NCBI RefSeq assembly: GCF_009192775.1
Contig: NZ_VTFX01000005.1
Coordinates: 1 to 64,000, forward strand
Length of the DNA: 64,000 bases
Source of the DNA: Arthrobacter yangruifuii
Lineage (GTDB): Bacteria > Actinomycetota > Actinomycetes > Actinomycetales > Micrococcaceae
Reading direction: 5' to 3'
The translations under genes were made by a program, and so were the position numbers. The notes beneath the pieces were generated by a model. It did not search any database, was not told the DNA's origin, and was given only the letters and a program-made list of their open reading frames with translations. This document shows, one piece after another, positions 8,266-16,360 of the stretch; the first letter of the stretch is position 1, and each line of letters begins with the position of its first letter.

Positions 8266-9761
8266 CACTGTTCCCTTTCCCGGTCCGGATCCTGGTTCTG
8301 GCTTTGATCCCGGTCCTGATCCTGGTCGAGGGCCTCCAGGAAGTTCCGGGACCAGCGCTCGACGTCGTTCTGCAGCACCTGCCGGCGCATTAGGCGCATC
8401 CGTCGGCTGGCTTCCCGTGCTGGCATGTTGATGGCCGTGAGGATGGCGGCCTTCAAGCCGTCAATGTCATGCGGGTTGACCAGTACGGCCTGGCGCAGCT
8501 GGTCCGCCGCGCCGGTGAATTCGGAGAGCACCAGAGTGCCGGTGTTGCCGGTGCGGGCGGCCACATATTCCTTCGCGACCAAGTTCATGCCGTCCCGCAG
8601 TGCGGTGACGAGCATGACGTCCGCCGCAAGGTAGAGCGCCACCATTTCCTCCACGGGGTAGCTGTGGTGCAGGTAGCGCAGGGCAGTGTTGGAAATGGTG
8701 TCATAGGTGCCGCTGATGCGTCCCACGGTGCCTTCCACTTCCTCGCGCAGCAGCCGGTACTGTTCCACGCGCTCGCGGGAGGGACTGGCAACCTGGATCA
8801 TGGCGGCGTTTTCCACCGTGATCCGGCCGTCTTCCAGCAGTTCTCCGTAGGCCTTGAGCCGGTGGCTGATGCCCTTGGTGTAATCCAGCCGGTCCACGCC
8901 CAGCAGCACGGTGTCCGGGTTGCCCAGTTCGCGGCGGATCTGCTTGGAACGCTCAATCACGTCCTCGCGCTGCGCCAGTTCTGCGATCTGGGCGGCGTCG
9001 ATGGAAATGGGGAACGCCTCGGCCCGGGAAACATAGGACAGGCCGTCTTCGGTCGTGACGTTTACCTGCTGCTGGCGGATGGTGTATCCGGCGAAACGGC
9101 GCACGCAGCGCAGGAAGTTGCTGGCGTCCGAGGGGCGCTGGAACCCGATCAGGTCCGCGCCGAGGAGCCCTTCGATAATGTTCCGGCGCCACGGCAGCTG
9201 GGCGAAGATCTCCAGCGGCGGGAAGGGAATGTGGTTGAAGAAGCCGATCTTCAGGTCGGGGCGGGCCTGACGCAGCAGCTGGGGGACCAGCTGCAGCTGG
9301 TAATCCTGCACCCAGACAGTGGCGCCCTTCGCGGCGACCGAGGCGGCGGCGTCGGCAAACCGGCGGTTGACGGTGCGGTAGGCATCCCACCAGGTGCGGT
9401 GGAACTCCGGGGTGGCGATGACGTCGTGGTAAAGCGGCCACAGCGTCGTGTTGGAGAAGCCCTCGTAATAGAGTTCAACCTCGTCGGTGCTCAGCGGCAC
9501 CGGCTTGAGGTGCATGTTGTCGTGGTCGAACGGCTCCAGCTCCTCGTCCGGGGATCCGGGCCAGCCCACCCACGCGCCGTCGGCTTTGCCCATCACGGGA
9601 GCCAGCGCCGTGACCAGCCCGCCCGGGGACCTGCGCCAGGTGTCGCCGTCGGCTCCGCTGATCCTGTCAACAGGAAGCCGGTTGGATACGACGATGAAAT
9701 CAAAATCGCCGTAGTTGCCTGAAGCTTCGTCCTTGGAACTCGGCTCCGCGTCAGCGTTCAC
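8265..9761 (-). CDS. otsA: alpha,alpha-trehalose-phosphate synthase (GT20)
   Basis: OtsA transfers glucose from a nucleotide sugar to glucose 6-phosphate, making trehalose 6-phosphate for the OtsB reaction. The 498-residue protein has the GT20 landmarks WVGWPG, VWVQDYQLQLVPQ, FFNHIPFPP, GVDRLDYTKGI, and RDGMNLVAKEYVA near the nucleotide-binding site. The GTG start at 9761 follows a GGGG site. The last 20 residues are a strange Asp/Gln/Arg-rich tail encoded by repeated GATCAGGA-like DNA, probably not part of the folded domain. Trehalose in these soil bacteria serves stress tolerance. Confidence 0.94.
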   Translation of the reverse strand: MNADAEPSSKDEASGNYGDFDFIVVSNRLPVDRISGADGDTWRRSPGGLVTALAPVMGKADGAWVGWPGSPDEELEPFDHDNMHLKPVPLSTDEVELYYEGFSNTTLWPLYHDVIATPEFHRTWWDAYRTVNRRFADAAASVAAKGATVWVQDYQLQLVPQLLRQARPDLKIGFFNHIPFPPLEIFAQLPWRRNIIEGLLGADLIGFQRPSDASNFLRCVRRFAGYTIRQQQVNVTTEDGLSYVSRAEAFPISIDAAQIAELAQREDVIERSKQIRRELGNPDTVLLGVDRLDYTKGISHRLKAYGELLEDGRITVENAAMIQVASPSRERVEQYRLLREEVEGTVGRISGTYDTISNTALRYLHHSYPVEEMVALYLAADVMLVTALRDGMNLVAKEYVAARTGNTGTLVLSEFTGAADQLRQAVLVNPHDIDGLKAAILTAINMPAREASRRMRLMRRQVLQNDVERWSRNFLEALDQDQDRDQSQNQDPDREREQ

Positions 9762-9928
9762 GAATGGTACCCCTTTGTTGGTTGGCCGTATATTGCCACT
9801 CTAGCGAAGCGGTGAAACTTTGTACCGTCCCCGGGCGGCGGTCTGACGGCGGCGGACGCCGTTCCGCCTACACTGGTGATGAGCCGAACGGCCCCGTCAC
9901 ACGTGGCCCGCGTTGAGAGACATGAGGA

Positions 9929-10801
9929 ATGATGACTGACCGGAATCCCAAGCCCACTAAGGCGGAGCGCACTGCCGCTGCCCGCGAGCAGGCACGCGCA
10001 ATGCGTCAAGCCCAGCAGAAGAAGGACCGGCGCAACCGTCTCCTGGTGATCTGGGGTGTGGTGGTTGCCATTGTTGCGCTCATCGCGATCGTGGCCGTGA
10101 TTGTGTTCAGCAGCATGAACCGGAATGTGGCCAGTACCGGACCGTCGCCGGCCAATGCCAACCAGTACGGCGGCTTTACGCTGACGTCCACCAGCGCGCT
10201 GGAGCCCACTGAAAGCTTCGACATCGACACCGAGACGCTGCCCCCCGCCCCGGAGGAGGCTGCGGAGGAGACCCCGGTTCCGCCGGGTGTTGTCGCAGCG
10301 GAGAAGGGCCAGCCCATTCCGATAGTGGAATATGTGGACATCAACTGCGTGCACTGCGCGGACTTTGCAGCGCAGTTCGATGACCAGATTGCCCAGTGGC
10401 TGGATGCCGGGGAAATCACCTATGAGTACCGCACGGTGGCGTTCCTGGACCGAAACTCGCCCACCAACTACTCCTCCCGCGGCGCCAACGCGGCCGCGTG
10501 CGTCGCAGCGGAAAGCCCCGAGTCCTACTGGGACTTCATGAAGGCCATCTTCGCCCAGCACGCCTCCGGTGAAGTCAAAAACGCCGGACTGGTGGACATG
10601 GCCAAGTCCGCGGGCGCCGACACCGACGGCATTGAAGACTGCATCGACGACGATACCTACCGCCCGTTCGTGAAGTATGCGGACCAGCTGGCCCGCGTGG
10701 ACGGCATTAGCGGCACCCCGACGGCCTACGTCAACGGCGCCGAAGCGGACCTGAACACCTTCGCGGAGACCGTCCAGAGCGCGATCGACGCGAACAAGTA
10801 A
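9929..10801 (+). CDS. membrane-anchored DsbA-like thiol:disulfide oxidoreductase
   Basis: The protein has about 40 charged cytoplasmic residues, one transmembrane helix (LLVIWGVVVAIVALIAIVAVIVF) and an extracellular thioredoxin-fold domain of about 180 residues. The catalytic pair is Cys140-Val-His-Cys143 and the cis-Pro loop is GISGTPTAYVNG. It should oxidise or isomerise disulfides in exported proteins. Two adjacent ATG codons (9929 and 9932) share one GAGGA site; the second has the better spacing. The gene is monocistronic, with a hairpin behind it and tRNA-Thr next. Confidence 0.88.
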   Translation: MMTDRNPKPTKAERTAAAREQARAMRQAQQKKDRRNRLLVIWGVVVAIVALIAIVAVIVFSSMNRNVASTGPSPANANQYGGFTLTSTSALEPTESFDIDTETLPPAPEEAAEETPVPPGVVAAEKGQPIPIVEYVDINCVHCADFAAQFDDQIAQWLDAGEITYEYRTVAFLDRNSPTNYSSRGANAAACVAAESPESYWDFMKAIFAQHASGEVKNAGLVDMAKSAGADTDGIEDCIDDDTYRPFVKYADQLARVDGISGTPTAYVNGAEADLNTFAETVQSAIDANK

Positions 10802-10818
10802 GTCCCGCTTGGCCCTGA

Positions 10819-10859
10819 GCCCGTGCCCCGTGGAACAGTTCAGTTTCACGGGGGCGGGC
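10819..10859 (+). terminator. imperfect GC-rich hairpin after the DsbA-like gene
   Basis: GCCCGTGCCCCGTG (10819-10832) pairs imperfectly with 10847-10859. No T-tract follows, so termination here is only likely. Confidence 0.4.
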
Positions 10860-10954
10860 GCTCTGGGCTAATCTTGTCTAGCGCTGTTTGTTCGAACCTG
10901 TTTCTTCAGGCGGACGACGGCGGCGTTGCGGGTCTGGTTTTTCCCAGGCCCCGC

Positions 10955-11028
10955 GCCCCCTTAGCTCAGTTGGCCAGAGCACCTGTCTTGTAAACAGGGG
11001 GTCGCCGGTTCGAATCCGGCAGGGGGCT
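10955..11028 (+). tRNA. tRNA-Thr (anticodon TGT)
   Basis: A complete cloverleaf of 74 bases with a GCCCCCT/AGGGGGC acceptor stem and the anticodon stem CCTGT/ACAGG around loop CTTGTAA, giving anticodon TGT for Thr (ACA codons). The T-arm is GCCGGTTCGAATCCGGC. The CCA end is not encoded. Confidence 0.95.
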
Positions 11029-11032
11029 CCGA
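11019..11032 (+). repeat. tRNA-Thr 3' end, copy 1 of a 14-bp direct repeat (possible att site)
   Basis: GCAGGGGGCTCCGA spans the 3' acceptor strand and the first bases beyond the tRNA. The same 14 bases recur at 18426-18439, again followed by an AAACCCC...GGGGTTTT terminator. Confidence 0.55.
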
Positions 11033-11035
11033 CAA

Positions 11036-11077
11036 ACCCCTTCTGATCAGGCGAAACGTCCGATCGGGAGGGGTTTT
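11036..11077 (+). terminator. terminator of tRNA-Thr
   Basis: AAACCCCTTCTGATC pairs, with mismatches, with GATCGGGAGGGGTTT and ends in a TTTTT run. It follows the tRNA by 7 bases. Confidence 0.8.
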
Positions 11078-11131
11078 TCTATGGCCTGTCGAAGCCAGGA
11101 CCCAGACCCCCGAACACGGACCGGATGGCCT

Positions 11132-11308
11132 TCATGGGCGTTTCCGCTTTATGAGGCGATCAGAAGCAGCCCACACGAGGACGATAACCAGGGCTGTGAT
11201 GAGCAGCTGCATGAGACTTATCGTTCCGCCAAGGACGACAGCATGAACAAAGACTGCAATCAGGAACAATATTGGCGGGCCAATTCGATTGAGTAATTTG
11301 CGATCCAA
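11132..11308 (-). CDS. small two-helix membrane protein, unknown
   Basis: From a TTG at 11308, preceded by an AGG-containing GAGGCAGGATA, a 58-residue protein can be read. It has helices at IGPPILFLIAVFVHAVVLGG and ISLMQLLITALVIVLVWAAS, followed by a basic end (DRLIKRKRP). The hydrophobic profile and charge distribution look like a real inner-membrane protein. It is the first gene inside the block next to tRNA-Thr. The family is not recognised and the start is uncertain, because the frame stays open upstream. Confidence 0.45.
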   Translation of the reverse strand: MDRKLLNRIGPPILFLIAVFVHAVVLGGTISLMQLLITALVIVLVWAASDRLIKRKRP

Positions 11309-11490
11309 TATCCTGCCTCGATTCCGGTCGGCGGATGGAGCTCTGTGGCCACTTATCCTAGCTCTGCGCGATGAACCAAAGCGGCCGACGGACTGGCGGC
11401 GCCGGCCGCAGCTGTATGCCGATAGAGTGTCGGCGGGAGCAATACCGCGGCATTTGCGCACAGCGCACGGTTCTGCAAACTCAGCTTCCG

Positions 11491-11775
11491 CGCTCCAGTT
11501 ACGACCTGACGGTCCTCGTCTCCCTGACTGACCACGGCAACGCCGAGGGCGTGCTCAAGGGGCTGCTGAAAGTGGACATCACGTTCGTGGAGAACCCGAC
11601 TCCGGGCGGAGGACATCCGCCGTTCCTGATTGATTCGATCAAGAACGATCTGGTGGATGCGAACGCAGATCTGGCGACCAACTTCCCGGAGCTGGCTTTC
11701 GCCGGGGGAGAGCCAGCCCCGTCCCAAGCGTTCCCAAGGTCCGGGGGAATCGATGATGCACGGGCGTTGACGTGA
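11491..11775 (+). pseudogene. fragment of an unrecognised protein (C-terminal end)
   Basis: This frame encodes a protein-like stretch of about 75 residues (SYDLTVLVSLTDHGN, KGLLKVDITFVENP, FLIDSIKNDLVDANADL). Upstream, to 11371, the same frame turns into basic, non-protein-like sequence. It ends at TGA 11773-11775, which overlaps the -35 element of the amiS promoter. It looks like the 3' end of a gene that lost its beginning during rearrangement beside the tRNA. No family is recognised. Confidence 0.35.
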
Positions 11776-11820
11776 TGTCGTAGCCTCGGTAGTTTCTGTA
11801 TGAGATATTTTCAAATGAAA
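11767..11820 (+). promoter_or_regulatory. amiS promoter and operator
   Basis: TTGACG (11767-11772), a 17-base spacer and TAGTTT (11790-11795) make a plausible sigma-A-type promoter. The palindrome TTTCAAATGAAA (11809-11820) lies just after the expected transcription start. The same 12 bases, in the same orientation to the gene, sit at the amiE promoter. Repression by the neighbouring MarR protein is inferred. Confidence 0.6.
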
Positions 11821-11852
11821 CTAATGGGGCCGAGGCTCCTCGGAGGTGAACC

Positions 11853-12494
11853 ATGAGTGCAGTGGGACTGTTCTATGTCGGTGCCGTGCTCTTCATAAAT
11901 GGGTTGATGCTGCTCGGGCGCATCTCCGCCAAAAGCGCCGGGATCTTCAACATTCTCGTCGGGGCGCTGCAATGCATAATGCCGCTGATGATTCTCGCCC
12001 AGTCCGGCGGGGATCCTGCCACGCTGCACGCGACGTTCACGATCCTGCTCTTCGGCTTCACCTATCTTTATGTCGGTATCACTAATCTGTCGGGGATTTC
12101 CGGTGAGGGCATTGGGTGGTTTTCCCTCTTCGTGGTGATGGCAGCCATTTATGCCGCCATCGACTCGTTCTTCGCGGGCGACCTCACCTTTGGTGTGATC
12201 TGGCTCGCTTGGGGTGTCCTCTGGGCGATGTTCTTCACGCTTCTTGCCCTAGAGAAAACCGCCTGGACTCCCTTCGCCGGATGGCTGGTAACACTGTGGG
12301 CGATTCCCACGACATCCCTTCCGGCGGTGCTCCTGATGCGCGATGCCTGGGTGCCCGGGGGTGCGGGAGCAGCGGGGCTGTCCGCGCTGCTGGGTGTGCT
12401 GGCTGTCGCAGCCTGGATCTTGGCGAAGCGAACTTCCATGCCTTCCGGTGCCGCAGGCGGTGCAGTGCAGGAGCTAGCGGGCCAGCCCGTTTAG
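11853..12494 (+). CDS. amiS: AmiS/UreI family amide/urea channel
   Basis: The 213-residue membrane protein belongs to the AmiS/UreI family of short-chain amide and urea channels. It starts MSAVGLFYVGAVLFINGLMLLG, has at least six hydrophobic helices, and shows the GITNL and FSLFV segments typical of the family. It would let small aliphatic amides into the cell for the amidase encoded at 15254-16291. A GGAGGTGAACC ribosome site precedes the ATG. The 3' end overlaps the convergent marR gene by 21 bases. Confidence 0.88.
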   Translation: MSAVGLFYVGAVLFINGLMLLGRISAKSAGIFNILVGALQCIMPLMILAQSGGDPATLHATFTILLFGFTYLYVGITNLSGISGEGIGWFSLFVVMAAIYAAIDSFFAGDLTFGVIWLAWGVLWAMFFTLLALEKTAWTPFAGWLVTLWAIPTTSLPAVLLMRDAWVPGGAGAAGLSALLGVLAVAAWILAKRTSMPSGAAGGAVQELAGQPV

Positions 12495-12890
12495 CATCCG
12501 GAGGATCTGCTCGGCAGTCTCGGTGCTGCCAGCCAGATCCTGTTCGAGGGCTGTCATCTGCGGTGCCAGTTTGGCGTAGACGGCCCAGCCTCTTTTGGAC
12601 GGGCTCACCAGTACGCGTCGACGGTCACCGGGGTCGACCTCGCGAAACATGAGGGCCGAGGTTACCAGTTTGTCCACCGCCCGTGTGAGACTGGGGCCGG
12701 TTAAGCCGACGGCCTCAACGATCTCGTGCATGGCCACCGGGGTGTTGGATTTTGCCACGAAGTCAAGAACCGACCACTGGTCCGCAGTGAGCCCCTCGGC
12801 TGAAGACAGAGCGTGGGCGCGCTCGTGAACGCGCCGCGTGGCCGCTCCGAGAGCCGCGGCCAAGCCGACATCCGCTGTTGTCACCGACAT
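12474..12890 (-). CDS. MarR family transcriptional regulator
   Basis: The 138-residue protein has the MarR winged-helix layout: an N-terminal dimerisation helix, helices around LTADQWSVLDFVAKSN and the recognition region AVGLTGPSLTRAVDKLV, and the wing FREVDPGDRRRVLVSPSKRG with the conserved D-x-R-D/R-R. The ATG at 12890 has AGGAG 8 bases upstream. It sits between amiS and amiC and has no other obvious target. It may therefore control the amide genes, taking the place of the AmiR antiterminator known from Pseudomonas. That role is inferred. Confidence 0.85.
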   Translation of the reverse strand: MSVTTADVGLAAALGAATRRVHERAHALSSAEGLTADQWSVLDFVAKSNTPVAMHEIVEAVGLTGPSLTRAVDKLVTSALMFREVDPGDRRRVLVSPSKRGWAVYAKLAPQMTALEQDLAGSTETAEQILRMLNGLAR

Positions 12891-12918
12891 TCCGACGACT
12901 CCTGTCCACCACAATTAA

Positions 12919-12947
12919 CTTCCAAACTGAATCTTTACATGTGGAAG
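12919..12947. promoter_or_regulatory. possible operator between marR and amiC
   Basis: CTTCCA (12919-12924) and TGGAAG (12942-12947) form an inverted repeat with a 17-base gap. The left part, TTCCAAACTGAA, is a degenerate relative of the TTTCAAATGAAA site found at amiS and amiE. It could give autoregulation. Confidence 0.3.
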
Positions 12948-12998
12948 CAATCTATGGCAACGTGAGGGGCGCACACCTCTGACCGGAAGGGTGACTGG

Positions 12999-14057
12999 AT
13001 GTCGAGTCAACCGTTGAACTGGCGTGTCGGTATGGTTGTTCCGTTGGAGGGAAGCGCGGGCATCTTCGGCCCCTCGTGCCAAGCAGTGGCCGAGCTGGCT
13101 GCTGCGGAGTTCAACAAAGAGGACGGCGTCCTGGGCAGGCAGGTTGAGCTCGAGTTCATTGACGCCGGCCAGGCTCCCCGGGAGGTGGCCGCACAGGTGG
13201 CTGCTTTGGCGGACGAGGGCCGTCTCGATGCTGTGACGGGATGGCATATCTCATCGGTGCGCAATGCCCTGGTACCTGCGATCGCTGGAAGGCTTCCTTA
13301 CGTCTACACCTCCCTCTACGAAGGCGGAGAGCGCCGCCCGGGTGTTTACTGCAGTGGCGAGGTGCCGAACTTCCAGATCATTCCGGCACTGGCTTGGATG
13401 GCGTGCCAGCTGGGCAGGAGGCGTTGGTTCGTGGTGGGTCACGACTACGTCTGGCCGCGGCAGACTGCGGCGGTGCTAACCCAAGCATGTGCCGGGCTGG
13501 GGATCGAAATTGTCGGAGAGGCCTTTGTGCCCATGGACGCCGGCCGGGTGAACATGCTCGTGAACGAGGTGGCCAAATCCTCCTGCGACGGGGTGCTGAT
13601 GCTCCTTGTGGGACAGGAAGCGGTTTTATTCAACAGGCTCTTTGCCGAACTTGGTCTGAGTGAGCGGATGGTGCGCTACAGCCCTTTGATGGAGGAGAAC
13701 ATGGTCATGGGGAGCGGCCCCGAAGCCACGGACGATCTCTATGTATCAGCGGGGTTCTTCCGCACCCTCGTCACGGCCGGGTCCTTCGACCTGCAGTCCC
13801 GGTACGCAGCCTTCCACGGTGTGGGAGCTCCACCGCTGAACAATGTGGCCGAGTCCTGTTATGAAGGTATGCACACCCTGGTCCACCTAGCGCGGCTGGC
13901 CTGCTCGCCCTTGGTCCAGGATATGAATCGCGTTATCGGAGAGCTGGGCTATGACGGCCCCCGGGGCACGGTGCAGTTCCACGGTAACCAGGCCACCCAC
14001 CCGGTCTATCTCGCCCGGGCGGATGGCTTGGACTTCGAGATCATCGAGCAGTTATGA
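12999..14057 (+). CDS. amiC: AmiC-like amide-sensing / ABC substrate-binding family protein
   Basis: The 352-residue protein is a type I periplasmic-binding fold without a signal peptide, as in AmiC, the cytoplasmic amide sensor of the Pseudomonas amidase operon, and in urea or branched-chain amino acid binding proteins. Typical parts are VGMVVPLEGSAGIFGPSC at the start, the AVTGWHISSVRNALVPAI loop, YVYTSLYEGGE and the hinge near WFVVGHDYVWPRQ. In Pseudomonas AmiC binds amides and releases AmiR. No AmiR-like ANTAR protein is encoded here, so its partner is unclear. The stop overlaps the amiB stop region by 6 bases, convergent. Confidence 0.85.
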   Translation: MSSQPLNWRVGMVVPLEGSAGIFGPSCQAVAELAAAEFNKEDGVLGRQVELEFIDAGQAPREVAAQVAALADEGRLDAVTGWHISSVRNALVPAIAGRLPYVYTSLYEGGERRPGVYCSGEVPNFQIIPALAWMACQLGRRRWFVVGHDYVWPRQTAAVLTQACAGLGIEIVGEAFVPMDAGRVNMLVNEVAKSSCDGVLMLLVGQEAVLFNRLFAELGLSERMVRYSPLMEENMVMGSGPEATDDLYVSAGFFRTLVTAGSFDLQSRYAAFHGVGAPPLNNVAESCYEGMHTLVHLARLACSPLVQDMNRVIGELGYDGPRGTVQFHGNQATHPVYLARADGLDFEIIEQL

Positions 14058-15188
14058 CTCGACGGGAATGACAGCCACGGCACCGTCGCCGACTTCGGCG
14101 AGCAGCTGCACAGACTCTCCGGTGGCTCCCCGTAGGCCGAGGGCAGCTCGGGCGACGGGGGTGGCCAACTGGTCGCGCACCAGGCGCTTGATGCTGCGGG
14201 CTCCGTAGGTTTGGTCGAACCCCTGCCCGGCGATGAAGGCCGCCACCGCAGGGTCTACGGCCAAATCGATGCCACGCAGTGCACACCGCCGCGCCAGGTC
14301 TGAGATCTCCAGGCGGACCACTCCTACGGCATCCCGGCCGGTCAATGAATTGAACACGACGATCTCGTCAATTCGGTTGATGAACTCGGGCTCGAAGAAT
14401 CCTTCCAGGGCCTTACGGACCACCATTCCCTCGTTGGCGAGGGAGACTCGCCGGTACACCGTGGACTCCGACACACCTATGCCGCGGGCCGTCTTATCGA
14501 GAATGCCGCGTACCCGGCTGCGACTGCGGGCCAGCAGCTCAGCCGATCCCAGATTGGAGGTCATAAATACATAGGAGTTTCGGAAGTTGATTGTTTCCTG
14601 CCCGTTTGCGAGCTTGAGCAGCCCGTTGTCCAAGACGTGGAGCATGGCCCGGTGCACGGAACGGTGTGCCTTCTCCACCTCGTCGAAAAGAGCGATTCCC
14701 GGGGTGTAGGGGTCTCCGGCGATTTTCGAGCGGTCGAAAAGCGAGAAGCTCTCCTTCGCCCCGGCGTATCCGGGAGGGGCACCGGTCAGGGAAGCCATGT
14801 AGTGCTCCTGGGAGAGCGAACTCATGTCGATGCGTGAGAGGTCGTCAGGATCCGAGCGCAGGATTCCAGCAACCTGGCGCACTAGCTCGGTCTTGCCGAC
14901 TCCGGTCGGACCCAGCAGCAGGACGTTAGCCAACGGGCGGTCGCGATCGTTGAGGCCGGCCCGGCCGATGGCCACTGAGCGGACGACAGCCTCAATGGCT
15001 TGATTCTGGCCCATGATCCGGTGGCGCAGGCGGCGACGAATGGTGTCCAAATCGGCTCCGTCGTCGACCGCCGGAAGACTCTCGGGTGGACCGCTGGGGT
15101 CGATGGGCCGGCTCCCGTCCTCCTGGAGCATCTTCTTCAGGTCTTGCTGCTGCTTGATTTCATTAAGTCGGTCGTTGATGAATGGCAT
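14052..15188 (-). CDS. amiB: AmiB-like AAA+ ATPase (Clp/HSP100-related)
   Basis: The 378-residue ATPase resembles the second AAA module of ClpA/ClpB and the AmiB protein of amidase operons. It has GPTGVGKT at residues 93-100, IALFDEVEKAH at about 165-175 as Walker B, a VFMTSNLGS sensor-1 strand, and YGARSIKRLV as the sensor-2/small-domain helix. It lacks the N-domain and the first ATPase module of ClpB. ATG at 15188 follows GGAG; the open frame continuing upstream is antisense to amiE. It is the second gene of an amiE-amiB unit. Its role, perhaps amidase assembly or channel energisation, is not settled. Confidence 0.85.
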   Translation of the reverse strand: MPFINDRLNEIKQQQDLKKMLQEDGSRPIDPSGPPESLPAVDDGADLDTIRRRLRHRIMGQNQAIEAVVRSVAIGRAGLNDRDRPLANVLLLGPTGVGKTELVRQVAGILRSDPDDLSRIDMSSLSQEHYMASLTGAPPGYAGAKESFSLFDRSKIAGDPYTPGIALFDEVEKAHRSVHRAMLHVLDNGLLKLANGQETINFRNSYVFMTSNLGSAELLARSRSRVRGILDKTARGIGVSESTVYRRVSLANEGMVVRKALEGFFEPEFINRIDEIVVFNSLTGRDAVGVVRLEISDLARRCALRGIDLAVDPAVAAFIAGQGFDQTYGARSIKRLVRDQLATPVARAALGLRGATGESVQLLAEVGDGAVAVIPVES

Positions 15189-15203
15189 GGCGCGCTCCAA
15201 AAA

Positions 15204-15239
15204 GGTAGGGGCGCCAGACCTCGGTCCGGCGCCCCTACC
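15204..15239 (-). terminator. intercistronic terminator-like hairpin between amiE and amiB
   Basis: A perfect 12-bp stem (15204-15215 with 15228-15239), extended by an inner GACC/GGTC pair, is followed on the minus strand by TTTTT and directly by the amiB ribosome site. It probably lowers amiB transcription relative to amiE. Confidence 0.8.
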
Positions 15240-15253
15240 GTCGTAGTACGGTG

Positions 15254-16291
15254 CTAAACGGTCATTTCTTTCTTGGAGGGAAGCGACCCGACTTGGCACT
15301 CGGCGACGCCGATAGTGTCTCGAGTGATGGCCTCGACGGCTTCCTGGGCCTTCTGGGCGTCTGTGACCCACAGCTTGTAGAAGTCGAAGGGGCACTCTGC
15401 CACGCCCTTGTCGCCGTCCCCGGCCGCGTGAATCCCCGTGTACCCGCGGTGCAGGAGCTTGAAGAGGTGGTTCTGGGACTGATCGTTCTCCCGGGCGTCG
15501 CGGATTGCCGAGACGGAGAGCTGGGCATACTGGATGCCGTACTCCTCTTCTCCCGTCTCGCCGAGTGTCCGGCCGTCGAAGCCGATGATGGCACTGTGGC
15601 CAAAGTAGGAGTACACGCCATCGAAACCGGCAGCATTGGCCACGGCAACGTAGCAATTGTTTGCCCAGGCCATGGCCTTGGACATCAGCACCTGCTGGTC
15701 CTTGGCCGGGTACATGTACCCCTGGCAGCGGACGATCAGCTCCGCGCCCTTCATCGCGCAGTCGCGCCAAATCTCGGGGTAGTTGCCGTCGTCACAGATG
15801 ATCAGTGAGACCTTCATGCCCTTGGGTCCCTCGGTCACATACGTGGTGTCCCCGGGGTACCAGCCCTCGATCGGGTTCCAAGGCAGAACCTTGCGGTACT
15901 TCTGGACAATGTCGCCCTGGTTGTTCATCAGAATCAGGGTGTTGTATGGCGGTTTCTTCGGGTGGTCCTCGTGGCGCTCACCGGTGATTGAGAAGATCCC
16001 CCAGGTGTCGGCCTCCCGGCAGGCGGCGGCAAAGATGTCTGTCTCATCGCCCGGAATCGTGGACGCCGTTTCGAACATCTCATCGTTGTCGTACATGATG
16101 CCTTGGGTTGAATACTCGGGAAAAACAACCAGGTCCATCCCCGGTAGTCCCTGCTTCATTCCCACGACCATGTCTGCAATTTTCCGAGCGTTCTCCAGCA
16201 CCTCGGCCTTGGTGTGAAGCCGTGGCATTTTGTAGTTGACGACAGCCACGCCCACGGTGTCGGGGCTGGAAGAGATATCACCATGACGCAT
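15254..16291 (-). CDS. amiE: aliphatic amidase (acylamide amidohydrolase)
   Basis: The enzyme hydrolyses short aliphatic amides to carboxylic acid and ammonia. At 345 residues it is almost the length of Pseudomonas AmiE, and the nitrilase-fold catalytic residues fall at the same numbers: Glu59 (VVFPEY), Lys134 (KYRKVLPW) and Cys166 (LIICDDGN). The start has GAAGGAG 6 bases upstream. It heads an amiE-amiB transcription unit with an attenuating hairpin between the genes. Its promoter carries the same palindrome as amiS, on the opposite strand of the locus, so uptake and hydrolysis are probably induced together. Confidence 0.95.
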   Translation of the reverse strand: MRHGDISSSPDTVGVAVVNYKMPRLHTKAEVLENARKIADMVVGMKQGLPGMDLVVFPEYSTQGIMYDNDEMFETASTIPGDETDIFAAACREADTWGIFSITGERHEDHPKKPPYNTLILMNNQGDIVQKYRKVLPWNPIEGWYPGDTTYVTEGPKGMKVSLIICDDGNYPEIWRDCAMKGAELIVRCQGYMYPAKDQQVLMSKAMAWANNCYVAVANAAGFDGVYSYFGHSAIIGFDGRTLGETGEEEYGIQYAQLSVSAIRDARENDQSQNHLFKLLHRGYTGIHAAGDGDKGVAECPFDFYKLWVTDAQKAQEAVEAITRDTIGVAECQVGSLPSKKEMTV

Positions 16292-16318
16292 CGGAAACTC
16301 CTTCGTTCAAAGTGGAAT

Positions 16319-16360
16319 ACTTTCATTTGAAAGTGTCTAGGGGTCTGAACCCCCTGTCAA
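16319..16360 (-). promoter_or_regulatory. amiE promoter and operator
   Basis: On the minus strand TTGACA (16360-16355), a 17-base spacer and GACACT (16337-16332) form a likely promoter. The palindrome ACTTTCATTTGAAAGT (16319-16334), whose core is identical to the amiS site, covers the end of the -10 element and the start point. This fits repression. Confidence 0.6.

Noticed and set aside
11353-11814. Minus-strand open frame opposite the gene fragment
   Set aside because: Its translation has no hydrophobic or domain-like pattern and it would run through the amiS promoter and operator. The plus-strand frame looks more like protein.
15189-15770. Upstream extension of the amiB frame by about 190 codons
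   Set aside because: This part is antisense to amiE and reads as Arg/Gly-rich nonsense. The ATG at 15188 has a proper ribosome site and starts the conserved protein.
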